A DNA stretch of 64,000 nt from Collimonas fungivorans (GCF_001584145.1 NZ_CP013232.1:4526001-4590000); one strand, 5' to 3'; numbered from the stretch's first letter, positions 8,222 through 17,131 are shown. Notes: generated by a model not told the origin, from the sequence alone. Translations and numbers: made by a program.

Positions 8222-8354
8222 GAATTTTCCTTGGTTTTTCTTTATATAAGAATCTGTTCGGCACAGGCGGGAGACCTGACAAAAACATGCCCCGGAACAT
8301 TGCAAAAAAAACAACTGCGTCTTGCCGCCCCCTGCTTTCCGCATCCCAGATCAA

Positions 8355-8400
8355 GCGTATTTGCCGTATTTGCATATATCAAATACGCATATAAGCAAAT
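8355..8400. promoter_or_regulatory. nested inverted repeats in the cysB/exporter divergent region, probable operator
   Basis: GCGTATTTG at 8355-8363 is perfectly inverted at 8380-8388, and ATTTGCATATAT at 8368-8379 is inverted with one mismatch at 8389-8400. The repeats interlock in an AT-rich block between two divergent genes, 134 bases from the cysB start and 67 from the exporter start. LysR regulators usually bind such interrupted repeats, so CysB autoregulation and control of the cys operon is inferred. Confidence 0.55.
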
Positions 8401-8466
8401 AAATAGTCTGTAGTTGGAGATATATGTGAAGTTTATTACGATTCTAGGTGTTTCGTACGAGGTGAT

Positions 8467-9240
8467 ATGACTGTTTCTTATGTAGTGAGCGGTTTTGCCG
8501 TCGGATTACTGGTTGGATTGACTGGCGTCGGCGGCGGCTCGCTGATGACGCCTATACTCACCTTGCTGTTCGGCATCCATCCAAGCGTCGCGGTCGGCAC
8601 CGACCTGGCGTTTGCGTCGGTGACCAAGGTCGCCGGCACCGTCGCTCACCGCTCGCGCGGCACGGTGCGCTGGGATATCGTCCGGCTGCTGTCGCTGGGC
8701 GCCTTGCCGGCCGCCATCGCCACCGCCCTGGCGCTCAAATACCTGGGCGGGATCAGCGCCGAAATCGGCCAGGTGATACGCTATTCGATCGCGGTCTCGG
8801 TATTGCTGACGGTAGTCGCCCTGCTGTTCAAAGGCAAGCTCCAGCACTGGCTGAACGCCCACCCGGAAAAACACCTGCACGGCAGGAAGCTGACCGCGGC
8901 CACGATTTTTGCAGGGCTGGTGCTAGGAGCCCTGGTCACCATGTCGTCGATCGGTGCCGGTGCGGTAGGCGCTACTATCCTGGTGCTGCTGTATCCTCGC
9001 CTGACGCCGGCGGAAGTCGCGGGTACCGACATCGCCTACGCCGTGCCGCTGACTGCAATCGCCGCTCTCGGCCACTGGTGGCTGGGCTCGATCGACTGGA
9101 ACCTGCTGGGCGCCTTGCTGCTCGGTTCGGTACCCGGCATCACGCTCGGTTCGCTGGCGGCGCGCGCAGTGCCGGAGAAATTCCTGCGCGGCCTGCTGGC
9201 GCTGACGCTGACCAGCGTTGCGGTGAAACTGATTTACTAA
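8467..9240 (+). CDS. TauE/SafE-family sulfite or organosulfonate exporter
   Basis: This 257-residue protein has about eight hydrophobic helices and the repeated family signature: VGLTGVGGGSLMTPIL near residue 17 and, in the second half, a related glycine-rich segment (SSIGAGAVGATIL). Members move sulfite, sulfoacetate or other anions. It stands first in the row leading to cysI and divergent from cysB, so handling sulfite or sulfate during assimilation is the likely job. A strong GAGGTG ribosome-binding site precedes ATG 8467. A 105-base gap separates it from cysI, which could hold a second promoter. Confidence 0.85.
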   Translation: MTVSYVVSGFAVGLLVGLTGVGGGSLMTPILTLLFGIHPSVAVGTDLAFASVTKVAGTVAHRSRGTVRWDIVRLLSLGALPAAIATALALKYLGGISAEIGQVIRYSIAVSVLLTVVALLFKGKLQHWLNAHPEKHLHGRKLTAATIFAGLVLGALVTMSSIGAGAVGATILVLLYPRLTPAEVAGTDIAYAVPLTAIAALGHWWLGSIDWNLLGALLLGSVPGITLGSLAARAVPEKFLRGLLALTLTSVAVKLIY

Positions 9241-9345
9241 GTTACTGAATTACGAAAGGATTGCGCCAGCGCAGTCCCTGCATCTATTTATAAAGGCGTG
9301 GCCGGTTCATCACGATATCGGCTACAACCCATAAGGAAGACGAAG

Positions 9346-11043
9346 ATGTATCGCTACGATCAATACGATCACCTGATAGTCAAGGAACGGGTCGCCCAGT
9401 ACCGCGACCAGGTGAGACGCCGCCTGGCGGATGAACTGACGGAAGAAGAATTCCTGCCGCTGCGCCTGCAAAACGGCTTGTACATGCAGCGCCACGCCTA
9501 CATGCTGCGCATCGCCGTGCCTTACGGCATGCTGTCCTCGCCGCAGGTGCGCATGTTCGCCCACATCGCCCGCAAATATGATCGCGGCTACGGCCACCTG
9601 ACCACGCGCCAGAATATCCAGTTCAACTGGATCAACCTGGAGCAGTCGCCGGACATCCTGGCGGAATTGGCCACGGTCGAAATGCATGCGATCCAGACGT
9701 CCGGCAACTGCATCCGCAATACCACCTCGGACGAACTTGCCGGCGTCGCCGCCGATGAAATCATCGATCCGCGTCCTTACGCCGAAATGATCCGCGAATG
9801 GAGCACCTTCCATCCCGAGTTCGCATTCCTGCCGCGCAAATTCAAGATCGCCATCAGCGGTGCCGAGCAGGATCGCGCCGCTACCGCCGTGCACGACATC
9901 GGCCTGCATGTGGTCAAAAATGCGGAAGGCGAAGTCGGCTTCCGCGTACTGGTTGGCGGCGGCATGGGCCGCACGCCTATCATCGGCAGCGTGATCCGCG
10001 AATTCCTGCCATGGCAGCATGCGCTGACCTACCTGGAAGCGATCCTGCGCGTCTATAACCAGCACGGCCGCCGCGACAACAAGTACAAAGCGCGCATCAA
10101 GATCCTGGTGAAAGCCCTCAGCGCCGAAGAATTCGCGCGCCAGGTGGAAGCCGAGTGGCTAGACATCAAGGATGGCCCGGCGACGCTGACGGTTGATGAG
10201 TTGCAGCGGATCGCGCAATATTTCACACCGCCGCCGTATGAAACATTGCCGGCCACCGATGCCGGATTCGAAGCGCAGAAAACCGACAACAAGGGTTTCG
10301 CCAACTGGCTCAAGCGCAACGTCAAGGCGCACAAGGTGAGCGGCTATGCAGCGGTCATCTTGTCGGTGAAAAAGACTGGCGTGCCGCCGGGCGACATCAC
10401 CGCCGCCCAGCTCGATTTCGTAGCCGACCTGGCCGACCAGTACAGCTTCGGTGAAGTGCGCGTGACGCACGAGCAGAACCTGGTGCTGGCCGACGTCAAG
10501 ATCAGCGAACTGTTCACGGTGTGGCAGGCAGTCAAGGCGCAGGGACTGGCAACGCCGAACATCGGCCTGCTGACCGACATCATCTGCTGCCCCGGCGGCG
10601 ATTTCTGCTCGCTGGCCAATGCCAAGTCGATCCCGATCGCGCAGGCGATTGCCGAAAAATTCGACAACCTCGATTTCCAGCACGACATCGGCGACATCGA
10701 ACTGAATATCTCGGGCTGCATCAACGCCTGCGGCCATCATCACGTCGGCAATATCGGCATCCTCGGCGTCGACAAGGACGGTTCCGAGTGGTACCAGGTT
10801 TCCATCGGCGGCGCGCAAGGCAACAATACCAGCATCGGCAAGATCATCGGACCATCGTTCTCGGCGCAACAGATGCCGGTAGTGATCGAGCGCCTGCTGA
10901 GCGTGTATGTGCAGCAGCGCACCGAGGAAGAACTGTTCATCGATACCGTGCAGCGCCTGGGCATTGCGCCCTTCAAGGAATTTGTCTACGCCAGCCCGAT
11001 CCCGACCGGCTACACCCATGGAGAGGATGCCTGTGTCTACTAA
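9346..11043 (+). CDS. cysI: sulfite reductase hemoprotein (nitrite/sulfite reductase family)
   Basis: This 565-residue protein reduces sulfite to sulfide with siroheme and a [4Fe-4S] cluster. The four cluster ligands lie in CCPGGDFCSLA and SGCINACGHH in the C-terminal half, and the two ferredoxin-like repeats of the family are present. Nitrite reductases share this fold, but the position within the cys genes favours sulfite. ATG 9346 follows AAGGAAG; an upstream GTG-started extension adds an unlikely N-terminus. No cysJ flavoprotein is encoded nearby, so the electron donor is elsewhere or different. Its last 17 bases overlap the DUF934 gene. Confidence 0.92.
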   Translation: MYRYDQYDHLIVKERVAQYRDQVRRRLADELTEEEFLPLRLQNGLYMQRHAYMLRIAVPYGMLSSPQVRMFAHIARKYDRGYGHLTTRQNIQFNWINLEQSPDILAELATVEMHAIQTSGNCIRNTTSDELAGVAADEIIDPRPYAEMIREWSTFHPEFAFLPRKFKIAISGAEQDRAATAVHDIGLHVVKNAEGEVGFRVLVGGGMGRTPIIGSVIREFLPWQHALTYLEAILRVYNQHGRRDNKYKARIKILVKALSAEEFARQVEAEWLDIKDGPATLTVDELQRIAQYFTPPPYETLPATDAGFEAQKTDNKGFANWLKRNVKAHKVSGYAAVILSVKKTGVPPGDITAAQLDFVADLADQYSFGEVRVTHEQNLVLADVKISELFTVWQAVKAQGLATPNIGLLTDIICCPGGDFCSLANAKSIPIAQAIAEKFDNLDFQHDIGDIELNISGCINACGHHHVGNIGILGVDKDGSEWYQVSIGGAQGNNTSIGKIIGPSFSAQQMPVVIERLLSVYVQQRTEEELFIDTVQRLGIAPFKEFVYASPIPTGYTHGEDACVY

Positions 11044-11560
11044 CATCATAAAGAACAGAGAAGTCGTCGCCGACGACTGGAGCGTACTGCGCCTGAACGA
11101 AGGCGACAGCGCCGACAGCGTCAGCGTCCCGGCCGGCCGGGTAATCGTGCCGTTCAGCGTCTGGAGCGCCCAGCGCGCGCAGCTGCTGGAGCGCGCGGAA
11201 ATCGGCGTTTGGCTGGCCAGCGACGCACAAGCGGACGTAGCGAAAGACGATCTGGCGCGCTTTTCCCTGATCGCGGTCGATTTCCCCAAATTCACCGACG
11301 GCCGCGGCTATTCGATCGCCTACAACCTGCGTACCCGGCTTGGCTACAACGGCGAATTGCGCGCCATCGGCGATGTCCTGCGCGACCAGCTGTTCTACAT
11401 GCAACGGGTAGGTTTCAACGCCTTTGCAGTGCGCGCCGACAAGGACATCAACGACGCCCTCAAAGGCCTTACCGATTTCTCGGAAAAATACCAGACTTCG
11501 TGGGACGAGAAGACGCCGCTGTTCCGCCGCGTGCAACGCCAAGCCGTCAGCCAGGATTGA
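11027..11560 (+). CDS. DUF934 family protein of the sulfate assimilation operon
   Basis: This 177-residue soluble protein has the conserved DUF934 core: FPKFTDGRGYS, then LRTRLGYNGELRAIGDVLRD and FYMQRVGFNAFAV. The family is almost always found beside cysI and cysH in beta- and gammaproteobacteria and is assumed to help sulfite reduction; the biochemical role is not known to me. ATG 11027 lies inside the end of cysI with GAGAGG just upstream, which indicates translational coupling. Three bases separate its stop from the cysH start. Confidence 0.88.
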   Translation: MPVSTNIIKNREVVADDWSVLRLNEGDSADSVSVPAGRVIVPFSVWSAQRAQLLERAEIGVWLASDAQADVAKDDLARFSLIAVDFPKFTDGRGYSIAYNLRTRLGYNGELRAIGDVLRDQLFYMQRVGFNAFAVRADKDINDALKGLTDFSEKYQTSWDEKTPLFRRVQRQAVSQD

Positions 11561-11562
11561 CC

Positions 11563-12318
11563 ATGAGCAGCCCGACCCCGACTCTACCCCTGTCTCTGCC
11601 AGAACTGGTCGCCGCCACCCAGGCGACGCTGGCAAAGATCGCCGCCGAATATACGCCGGCGGTGTTCGCCTCCAGCCTGGCGGCAGAAGACATGGTGCTG
11701 ACCGACCTGATCCTGCGCCACCAGTTGCAGGACAAGATTGCCATCTTCACCCTGGAAACCGGCCGCCTGCATGCCGAAACGCTGGGCATGCTGGACCGCA
11801 TCAAGGAGACCTACGGCTACGACGTCACGCCGTACCGGCCTCAGCCTGAAGCTGTCGCCGCCTATGTCGAACAGAATGGCTTGAACGCGTTTTACGACAG
11901 CATAGAGATGCGCAAGGAATGCTGCCGCATCCGCAAGATCGAGCCGCTGAACCGCGCCCTGGCCGGCAACAAGGCATGGATCACCGGCCAGCGCCGGGCG
12001 CAGTCGCAGACGCGCGCCGAACTGCATGTGCAGGAACGGGACGAAGCGCACGGCATGGCAAAGTTCAATCCGCTGGCAGACTGGTCAGAAGACGATGTCT
12101 GGCAATACATCCGCAGCAACAATGTGCCGTACAACCCGTTGCACGACAAAGGTTATCCATCCATCGGCTGCGAACCGTGCACACGCGCCATCCAGCCAGG
12201 CGAAGACGTGCGCGCCGGCCGCTGGTGGTGGGAAAACCCGGATTCGAAGGAATGCGGCTTGCACGTGGTCGACGGCAAACTGATCCGCATCAAGTCCGCC
12301 TCCCAGCAAAACGCTTGA
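11563..12318 (+). CDS. cysH: adenylylsulfate (APS) reductase, thioredoxin-dependent
   Basis: This 251-residue PP-loop enzyme reduces adenylylsulfate to sulfite. It has the two cysteine pairs ECCRIRK and GCEPC that bind the [4Fe-4S] cluster of the APS-specific type; PAPS-specific CysH of enteric bacteria lacks them. The C-terminal ECGLH motif carries the catalytic cysteine. This fits the absence of an APS kinase (cysC) in the operon, because cysD/cysN here make APS only. ATG 11563 follows the DUF934 stop by two bases, so it is part of one operon. Confidence 0.93.
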   Translation: MSSPTPTLPLSLPELVAATQATLAKIAAEYTPAVFASSLAAEDMVLTDLILRHQLQDKIAIFTLETGRLHAETLGMLDRIKETYGYDVTPYRPQPEAVAAYVEQNGLNAFYDSIEMRKECCRIRKIEPLNRALAGNKAWITGQRRAQSQTRAELHVQERDEAHGMAKFNPLADWSEDDVWQYIRSNNVPYNPLHDKGYPSIGCEPCTRAIQPGEDVRAGRWWWENPDSKECGLHVVDGKLIRIKSASQQNA

Positions 12319-12349
12319 ATCATCGCCTCTTCACATGACAAGAACCGAC

Positions 12350-13309
12350 ATGAACACAGTTGTTGAAAAATCCTTCCTGAATAACGTTGCTAATGCGGTT
12401 GCCAATACGGCCGCCAACCGCCATCTCGACTGGCTGGAGTCGGAAGCGATCCACATCATGCGCGAAGTGGCGGCCGAGTGCAGCAATCCTGCATTGCTGT
12501 TCTCGGGCGGCAAGGATTCCGTCGTGCTGCTGCGGATTGCGGAGAAAGCTTTCCGTCCAGGCAAATTCCCTTTCCCGCTGGTGCACATCGATACCGGCCA
12601 CAACTTTGAAGAAGTCATCACCTTCCGCGACAAGCGCGTGGCCGAACTGGGCGAACGCCTGATCGTCGGCTCGGTCGAGGATTCGATCAAGCGCGGCACC
12701 GTGCGCTTGCGCAATCCGCAGACCGATTCGCGCAACGCCGCCCAAGCCGTGACCTTGCTGGAAACCATTGCAGAGCACAAGTTCGATGCCTGCATCGGCG
12801 GCGCCCGCCGCGACGAAGAAAAAGCGCGCGCCAAGGAACGCATCTTTTCCTTCCGCGACGAATTCGGCCAATGGAACCCGAAAGCGCAGCGCCCTGAGCT
12901 CTGGGACCTGTACAACACACGCGTCCATCCGGGCGAAAACATGCGGGTATTCCCGATTTCGAACTGGACCGAGCTGGATGTCTGGCAATACATCGCGCGC
13001 GAAAAACTGGAACTGCCGCCCATCTATTTTGCCCACCAGCGCCAGGTAATCCCGCGCAACGGCCTGCTGGTGCCGCTGACCGACCTGACGCCGGCCAGGG
13101 AAGGCGAAACCCCGGAACTGCGCGAAGTCCGCTTCCGCACCGTCGGCGATATTTCCTGCACCTGCCCGGTCGCCTCCGATGCGGCTACCGTGGAAGCCAT
13201 CATCGCCGAAACCGCGGTGACGCAAATCACGGAACGCGGCGCTACCCGGATGGACGACCAGACGTCGGAAGCCTCGATGGAAAAACGCAAAAAAGAAGGA
13301 TATTTCTGA
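12350..13309 (+). CDS. cysD: sulfate adenylyltransferase subunit 2
   Basis: This is an approximately 319-residue PP-loop ATP pyrophosphatase (LLFSGGKDSVVLL). With CysN it forms APS from sulfate and ATP. VHIDTGHNFEEV and the C-terminal basic tail (ATRMDDQTSEASMEKRKKEG) are typical of CysD. Two in-frame ATGs are possible, 12335 and 12350; the second gives the more usual N-terminus and neither has a strong ribosome-binding site. The stop overlaps the cysN start by one base (TGATG). Confidence 0.93.
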   Translation: MNTVVEKSFLNNVANAVANTAANRHLDWLESEAIHIMREVAAECSNPALLFSGGKDSVVLLRIAEKAFRPGKFPFPLVHIDTGHNFEEVITFRDKRVAELGERLIVGSVEDSIKRGTVRLRNPQTDSRNAAQAVTLLETIAEHKFDACIGGARRDEEKARAKERIFSFRDEFGQWNPKAQRPELWDLYNTRVHPGENMRVFPISNWTELDVWQYIAREKLELPPIYFAHQRQVIPRNGLLVPLTDLTPAREGETPELREVRFRTVGDISCTCPVASDAATVEAIIAETAVTQITERGATRMDDQTSEASMEKRKKEGYF

Positions 13310-14640
13310 TGAACGCCGTTGTAAACACCGTTGCCAATACCGTCACTGCCGATAACGCGCCGCTGGAACGCGGCCTGCTGCGTTTCATCACCGCCGGTTC
13401 GGTAGATGACGGCAAGAGCACGCTGATCGGCCGCCTGCTGTTCGACAGCAAGGGCATTTTCGCCGACCAGCTGGACGCCATCTCGCGCGCCAAGCACAAA
13501 CGCACTGTGGGCGACACCATCGACCTGTCGCTGCTGACCGACGGCCTGGAAGCCGAACGCGAACAAGGCATCACGATCGACGTCGCCTATCGCTATTTCG
13601 CCACGCCGAAACGCAAATTCATCATCGCCGATACCCCGGGCCACGAACAGTACACACGCAACATGGTGACTGGCGCATCCACCGCGGATGCAGTCATCAT
13701 CCTGATCGACGTCTCCAAGGTGAAGCTGGGCGACGATGGCAGCGTCGAGTTGCTGACCCAGACCAAGCGCCATTCGACGATCGCCCACCTGCTGCAGATC
13801 GAGCACGTGATCGTTGCAGTCAACAAGATGGACCTGGTGAACTACGACCAGGCCGTGTACGACCGCATCGTCGCCGCCTACCAGGAATTCGCCACCCAGC
13901 TGGGCTTGCGCGACGTCCGTCCGATCCCGCTGTCGGCGCTGGCCGGCGACAATGTGGTGACGGCCGGCGACAACATGCCGTGGAACCAGGGCCCGACCCT
14001 GATCGAGTTGCTGGAATCACTCAGCGTCTACGATGAATCGCATGACGAACCGTTCCGCTTCCCGGTGCAGCTGGTGGCGCGCCACAACGGCCACGAAGCG
14101 AACGATTTCCGCGGCTACATGGGCCGCATCGAAGCCGGCAAGGTGCACAAGGGCGACAAGCTGGTGGTGCAGCCTAGCGGCCAGAGCGCCACGGTGAAAG
14201 ACATCCTGGTGCTGGAAGGTTCGCTGCCGTCGGCGGTGGTCGGCCAGTCCGTGACCTTGCTGCTGGACGAATACCTGGATATCTCGCGCGGCGACATGCT
14301 GACTTCGGTAGAGCGCGCGCCGGCCTTGCTGAAAACCGTCAGCGCCGACCTTTGCTGGCTGTCGGAAGACACGCTCGACCTGCGCCGCAAATACTGGCTG
14401 AAGCACAGCACCAAACAAGTCGCGGCACGCATCGCCAAGGTCGATACGCTGCTCGACATCAATACCCAGGAACGGCGCCCGGCCGAGTCGCTCAAGCTGA
14501 ACGACATCGCCCGCGTATCGCTCAACCTGCAGCAAGCCATCGCTGCCGATTCCTACGACGCGATCCGCGCTACCGGCGCCTTCATCCTGATTGACGAAGT
14601 TACGCACCAGACGGTCGCGGCCGGCATGATTAGACTATAA
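13309..14640 (+). CDS. cysN: sulfate adenylyltransferase subunit 1 (GTPase)
   Basis: This 443-residue translation-factor GTPase couples GTP hydrolysis to APS synthesis by CysD. G1 is GSVDDGKS near residue 29, G3 is DTPGHEQY near 108 and G4 is NKMD near 167; beta-barrel domains follow. The length excludes the C-terminal APS kinase domain found in NodQ/CysNC fusions, in line with APS-specific CysH. The N-terminus has a short repeat (NAVVNTVANTVTADNA) similar to that of CysD (NNVANAVANTAANR), an odd low-complexity match between the two subunits. Confidence 0.94.
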   Translation: MNAVVNTVANTVTADNAPLERGLLRFITAGSVDDGKSTLIGRLLFDSKGIFADQLDAISRAKHKRTVGDTIDLSLLTDGLEAEREQGITIDVAYRYFATPKRKFIIADTPGHEQYTRNMVTGASTADAVIILIDVSKVKLGDDGSVELLTQTKRHSTIAHLLQIEHVIVAVNKMDLVNYDQAVYDRIVAAYQEFATQLGLRDVRPIPLSALAGDNVVTAGDNMPWNQGPTLIELLESLSVYDESHDEPFRFPVQLVARHNGHEANDFRGYMGRIEAGKVHKGDKLVVQPSGQSATVKDILVLEGSLPSAVVGQSVTLLLDEYLDISRGDMLTSVERAPALLKTVSADLCWLSEDTLDLRRKYWLKHSTKQVAARIAKVDTLLDINTQERRPAESLKLNDIARVSLNLQQAIAADSYDAIRATGAFILIDEVTHQTVAAGMIRL

Positions 14641-14695
14641 CCCGGCTATAACCCGGGCTCGACTAACCGACAGCAACAAATTGGACAGGCAAGCC

Positions 14696-15475
14696 ATGCA
14701 AGCTACTCACTCCTCCCGCAAACCTGCCTACGGCAAGGTTTACCTGATCGGCGCCGGCCCCGGCGCGGCCGACCTGATTACCGTACGCGGCGCCAGGTTG
14801 CTGGCGCAGGCCGACGTGGTCTTGCATGACGCGCTGGTCACCGAGGAAATGCTGGCGCTGTGCCCGCAGGCTGTGAAAATCCCGGTGGGAAAACGCTGCG
14901 GCAAGCTGTCTACCGCCCAGCAGTTCATCAACAAGCAGATGATCGACAGTGCGCGCAAGTACGCGCTGGTGGTGCGCCTGAAAGGCGGCGACCCGATGCT
15001 GTTCGGCCGCGCCGACGAAGAATTGCGGGCGCTGGAGCAGCATGGCATCGCAGCGGAAGTGGTGCCAGGCATCAGCGCCGCACTAGCGGCCGCCGCGACC
15101 ACCCAGCAGCCCTTGACCAAGCGCGGCGTGGCGCGCAGCGTCGCCTTCTTCACCTCGAGCACGGCCCCCGGCGAATCGGACCAGGTCAATATTCCTTCTT
15201 GCGACACGCTGGTGCAGTACATGGGCGGACGCGAAGCGGCGGCAACCGCGCAGCGCCTGCTGGCGCAGGGCCGCGCTGCCTCGACGCCGGTGGTGGTGGT
15301 GGAAAACTGCAGCCGCGACAACCAGCGCATCCAGCGCTTGCGCCTGGACCGGCTTGAGTCAGGCTTGCAGCTGTGCGAAGGACCGGTGCTGGTGATGATA
15401 GGCGAGGCTTTGGCCAGCCGCCCGCAACAAACGCTGATAACAGCCGACGGGCAAGACGAGCAGAACGCAGCCTGA
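14696..15475 (+). CDS. cobA: uroporphyrinogen-III C-methyltransferase
   Basis: This is an approximately 259-residue SUMT. VYLIGAGPGAADLITVRG near residue 15 and the LKGGDPMLFGR motif near 95 mark the tetrapyrrole methylase fold. It makes precorrin-2, the precursor of siroheme needed by CysI. There is no CysG-type dehydrogenase/ferrochelatase domain; the CbiX-type chelatase at 18356-18787 could supply the last step. ATG 14696 is preferred over a TTG 15 bases upstream. It closes the cys operon 55 bases after cysN. Confidence 0.92.
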   Translation: MQATHSSRKPAYGKVYLIGAGPGAADLITVRGARLLAQADVVLHDALVTEEMLALCPQAVKIPVGKRCGKLSTAQQFINKQMIDSARKYALVVRLKGGDPMLFGRADEELRALEQHGIAAEVVPGISAALAAAATTQQPLTKRGVARSVAFFTSSTAPGESDQVNIPSCDTLVQYMGGREAAATAQRLLAQGRAASTPVVVVENCSRDNQRIQRLRLDRLESGLQLCEGPVLVMIGEALASRPQQTLITADGQDEQNAA

Positions 15476-15499
15476 AATCCAGTTTCACCCCGCGCGCGC

Positions 15500-15676
15500 T
15501 CAGCGCGGCAGCGGCTTGGCGGGCGCCGTCGAGGCCAGTGCTTTTTGCAGGACCCGGCCGGATTGATCCGCACGGTCTTCGGGCGACAAAACATTGATCC
15601 AGCTGACCAGGCCGGCGGCGGCTACGGTCAGCACCAGAAATACTGCAGCTCTCTTATTCAAAAATTCCCATTTCAT
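15500..15676 (-). CDS. small single-pass membrane protein, 58 residues
   Basis: A short gene with ATG 15674-15676 preceded by a strong AAGGAG seven bases away, ending TGA 15500-15502. The protein begins MKWEFLNKRAAVFLVLTVAA and has one hydrophobic helix at about residues 11-26 followed by a short Lys/Pro-ended tail. No family is recognised. It overlaps nothing and converges on cobA with a gap of 24 bases. The good ribosome-binding site and signal-anchor-like start support a real gene. Confidence 0.6.
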   Translation of the reverse strand: MKWEFLNKRAAVFLVLTVAAAGLVSWINVLSPEDRADQSGRVLQKALASTAPAKPLPR

Positions 15677-15747
15677 TTATTACTCCTTACCTGCGGCGCC
15701 GGCCCTGCGTTGCCGCAACGCCAGGAAACTGCCGCATTCAAATAACA

Positions 15748-15773
15748 AGCCGTCCTGCCGGGGCAGGACGGCT
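15748..15773 (-). terminator. hairpin terminator after the 66-residue gene
   Basis: AGCCGTCCTGCC at 15748-15759 is perfectly inverted at 15762-15773 with a two-base gap. It lies 26 bases past the stop of the minus-strand gene 15800-16000. On that strand TTGTTATTT follows, a modest T-rich tail; the plus strand has TTT. Confidence 0.75.
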
Positions 15774-15799
15774 TTCAAACATCTCTCTGCAAACGGCGC

Positions 15800-16000
15800 T
15801 CAGCGCCCGTTGTGATTGCGCGTCGCCAGCACGCCGTAGACGCCGACCTGGCGTTCGACCTGGCCGGCTTCACGCTTGGTCCCGCTTTTTGTATTGCCGG
15901 AAAGCGTAGATGCCTGGCTTGGGGTCCAGCCGAAAGTCCAGCTGCTGCCGCCGTTATTGCGATTGTTGGGCGCCATGCCCAGCAGGGTTTTGATAGTCAT
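15800..16000 (-). CDS. small hypothetical protein, 66 residues
   Basis: ATG 15998-16000 is preceded by AAAGGTGA, a good ribosome-binding site, and a hairpin terminator follows the stop. The protein is rich in Asn, Gly, Ser and Thr (MAPNNRNNGGSSWTFGWTPS) with a basic second half and no hydrophobic segment. No family is recognised; the composition resembles small secreted or cell-surface-linked peptides, which is only a guess. A short hairpin at 16022-16038 lies in its upstream region. Confidence 0.55.
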   Translation of the reverse strand: MTIKTLLGMAPNNRNNGGSSWTFGWTPSQASTLSGNTKSGTKREAGQVERQVGVYGVLATRNHNGR

Positions 16001-16275
16001 GATTTCACCTTTTCATGTGCTGCTTCCGTTCCGGAAGCAAGGTCAGCATGTAAAGCGTGGCGCGGGTCAGGTCCTTGCCGCCAATGGCACGGACGACTGC
16101 GACGAAGACATTCCGTCGTCGATTGCAAGCTGTCCCGCCTGGCCAATCGACACCGGAAAGGTGCGGACGGCTAGACGGGGACAGGCAAACGCGCGCCTGC
16201 TTTACTATTTTCTGTTGCTAGTTTTTCAGTCCGATAGCGCGGACAACTGGAACAGTCCATTTCACTAACTCCTGG

Positions 16276-16668
16276 TTATGCCGGCTGCGCGGCAGCGTGC
16301 CCGGCACGGGACGCCGTCCGCTCCTGGACAGGACGTGCCGAACGTTGGGGAATGCTTTCCCAGCGTACGCTGCGCACGCTGATTTCCTGCGCCAGGCGGG
16401 TGACCAATTGCACCAGTCCGCCACGCTCGCGCACCGAACACATCACTTCTACCGTGATGCTGGTCAGATGCGCCTGTACCGCGGCTTCGCTGCCCTGGTA
16501 AGTCACGTCGTAAGTCGACAACAGCCGCCGCATCAACTCTTCGAGCTTGGCCACTTCCGAACTGCGGCAAGTGGTCACGATGCGGTAAGGCAAAGCTGTC
16601 TCGCGGCTGTCGTCGGACGCAGCAAAACGGCGCTTGTTGAAAAATGCATGCAATTTAGCGAATGGCAT
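16276..16668 (-). CDS. small protein resembling the MgtC C-terminal domain
   Basis: A 130-residue soluble protein starting at ATG 16666-16668 after AAGGAGA. Residues about 28-105 (YRIVTTCRSSEVAKLEELMRR ... ITVEVMCSVRERGGLVQLV ... RSVRWE) have the beta-alpha-beta pattern and closing W of the ACT-like domain found at the C-terminus of MgtC/SapB proteins. The membrane part of MgtC is absent, so this would be a detached regulatory domain. The assignment rests on pattern only. The frame is open upstream, but the ribosome-binding site fixes the start. Confidence 0.5.
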   Translation of the reverse strand: MPFAKLHAFFNKRRFAASDDSRETALPYRIVTTCRSSEVAKLEELMRRLLSTYDVTYQGSEAAVQAHLTSITVEVMCSVRERGGLVQLVTRLAQEISVRSVRWESIPQRSARPVQERTASRAGHAAAQPA

Positions 16669-17131
16669 GGCGATCTCCTTCCTACTTCCGTCAGCCGGGA
16701 TGCCGGATGGCGTATTGCCGCGGCCAGCGCCGAGCCTGTGCGCCTGAGGCAAACACATGGCCGGACACAGCCGTACGCAATCCGCCGGATGGCAGCACGA
16801 AAAACGGTCTTGCAAAAAAACGGATGGGAGTATCGCTGCGGCCTGTCTGCTACGACAGGCTTACTATGACACTACAGCTCGGAATAAGCACAAGCTGTAG
16901 CGGAGGGAGGTCTGCTAAAGATTATGCGCTATGTGCCGGGCTGAGGACCCATCCACGCTTACTACTAGAACAACTGTCCAAGATATGGACCTCCATGTGA
17001 TGCAATGCCGAGGATTATATTTCCGGCTAGCCATTCTGTCAAGTAAAAACCCTTTACTTTCAGCACAAAATATGTATCGCCGGGTCGTCACGCCATACCG
17101 TCTCACCAATAACGGCCGGCGTTCGGCAGAA
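16669..17131. other. 463-base noncoding stretch with one hairpin
   Basis: No supported gene lies here. An inverted repeat CTACAGCT at 16872-16879 and AGCTGTAG at 16893-16900 could form an 8-bp hairpin. The left part is the upstream region of the MgtC-like gene. Base composition is lower in GC than in the neighbouring genes. Confidence 0.5.

Noticed and set aside
9322..10065. Long open frame on the minus strand inside cysI, and similar ones opposite cysN, lptF, aceE and prpE
   Set aside because: High GC codon bias leaves antisense frames open; they lack family motifs and ribosome-binding sites and lie wholly inside well-supported genes.
15545..15815. Plus-strand short frames after cobA
   Set aside because: They have no ribosome-binding site and overlap the better supported minus-strand small gene and a terminator.
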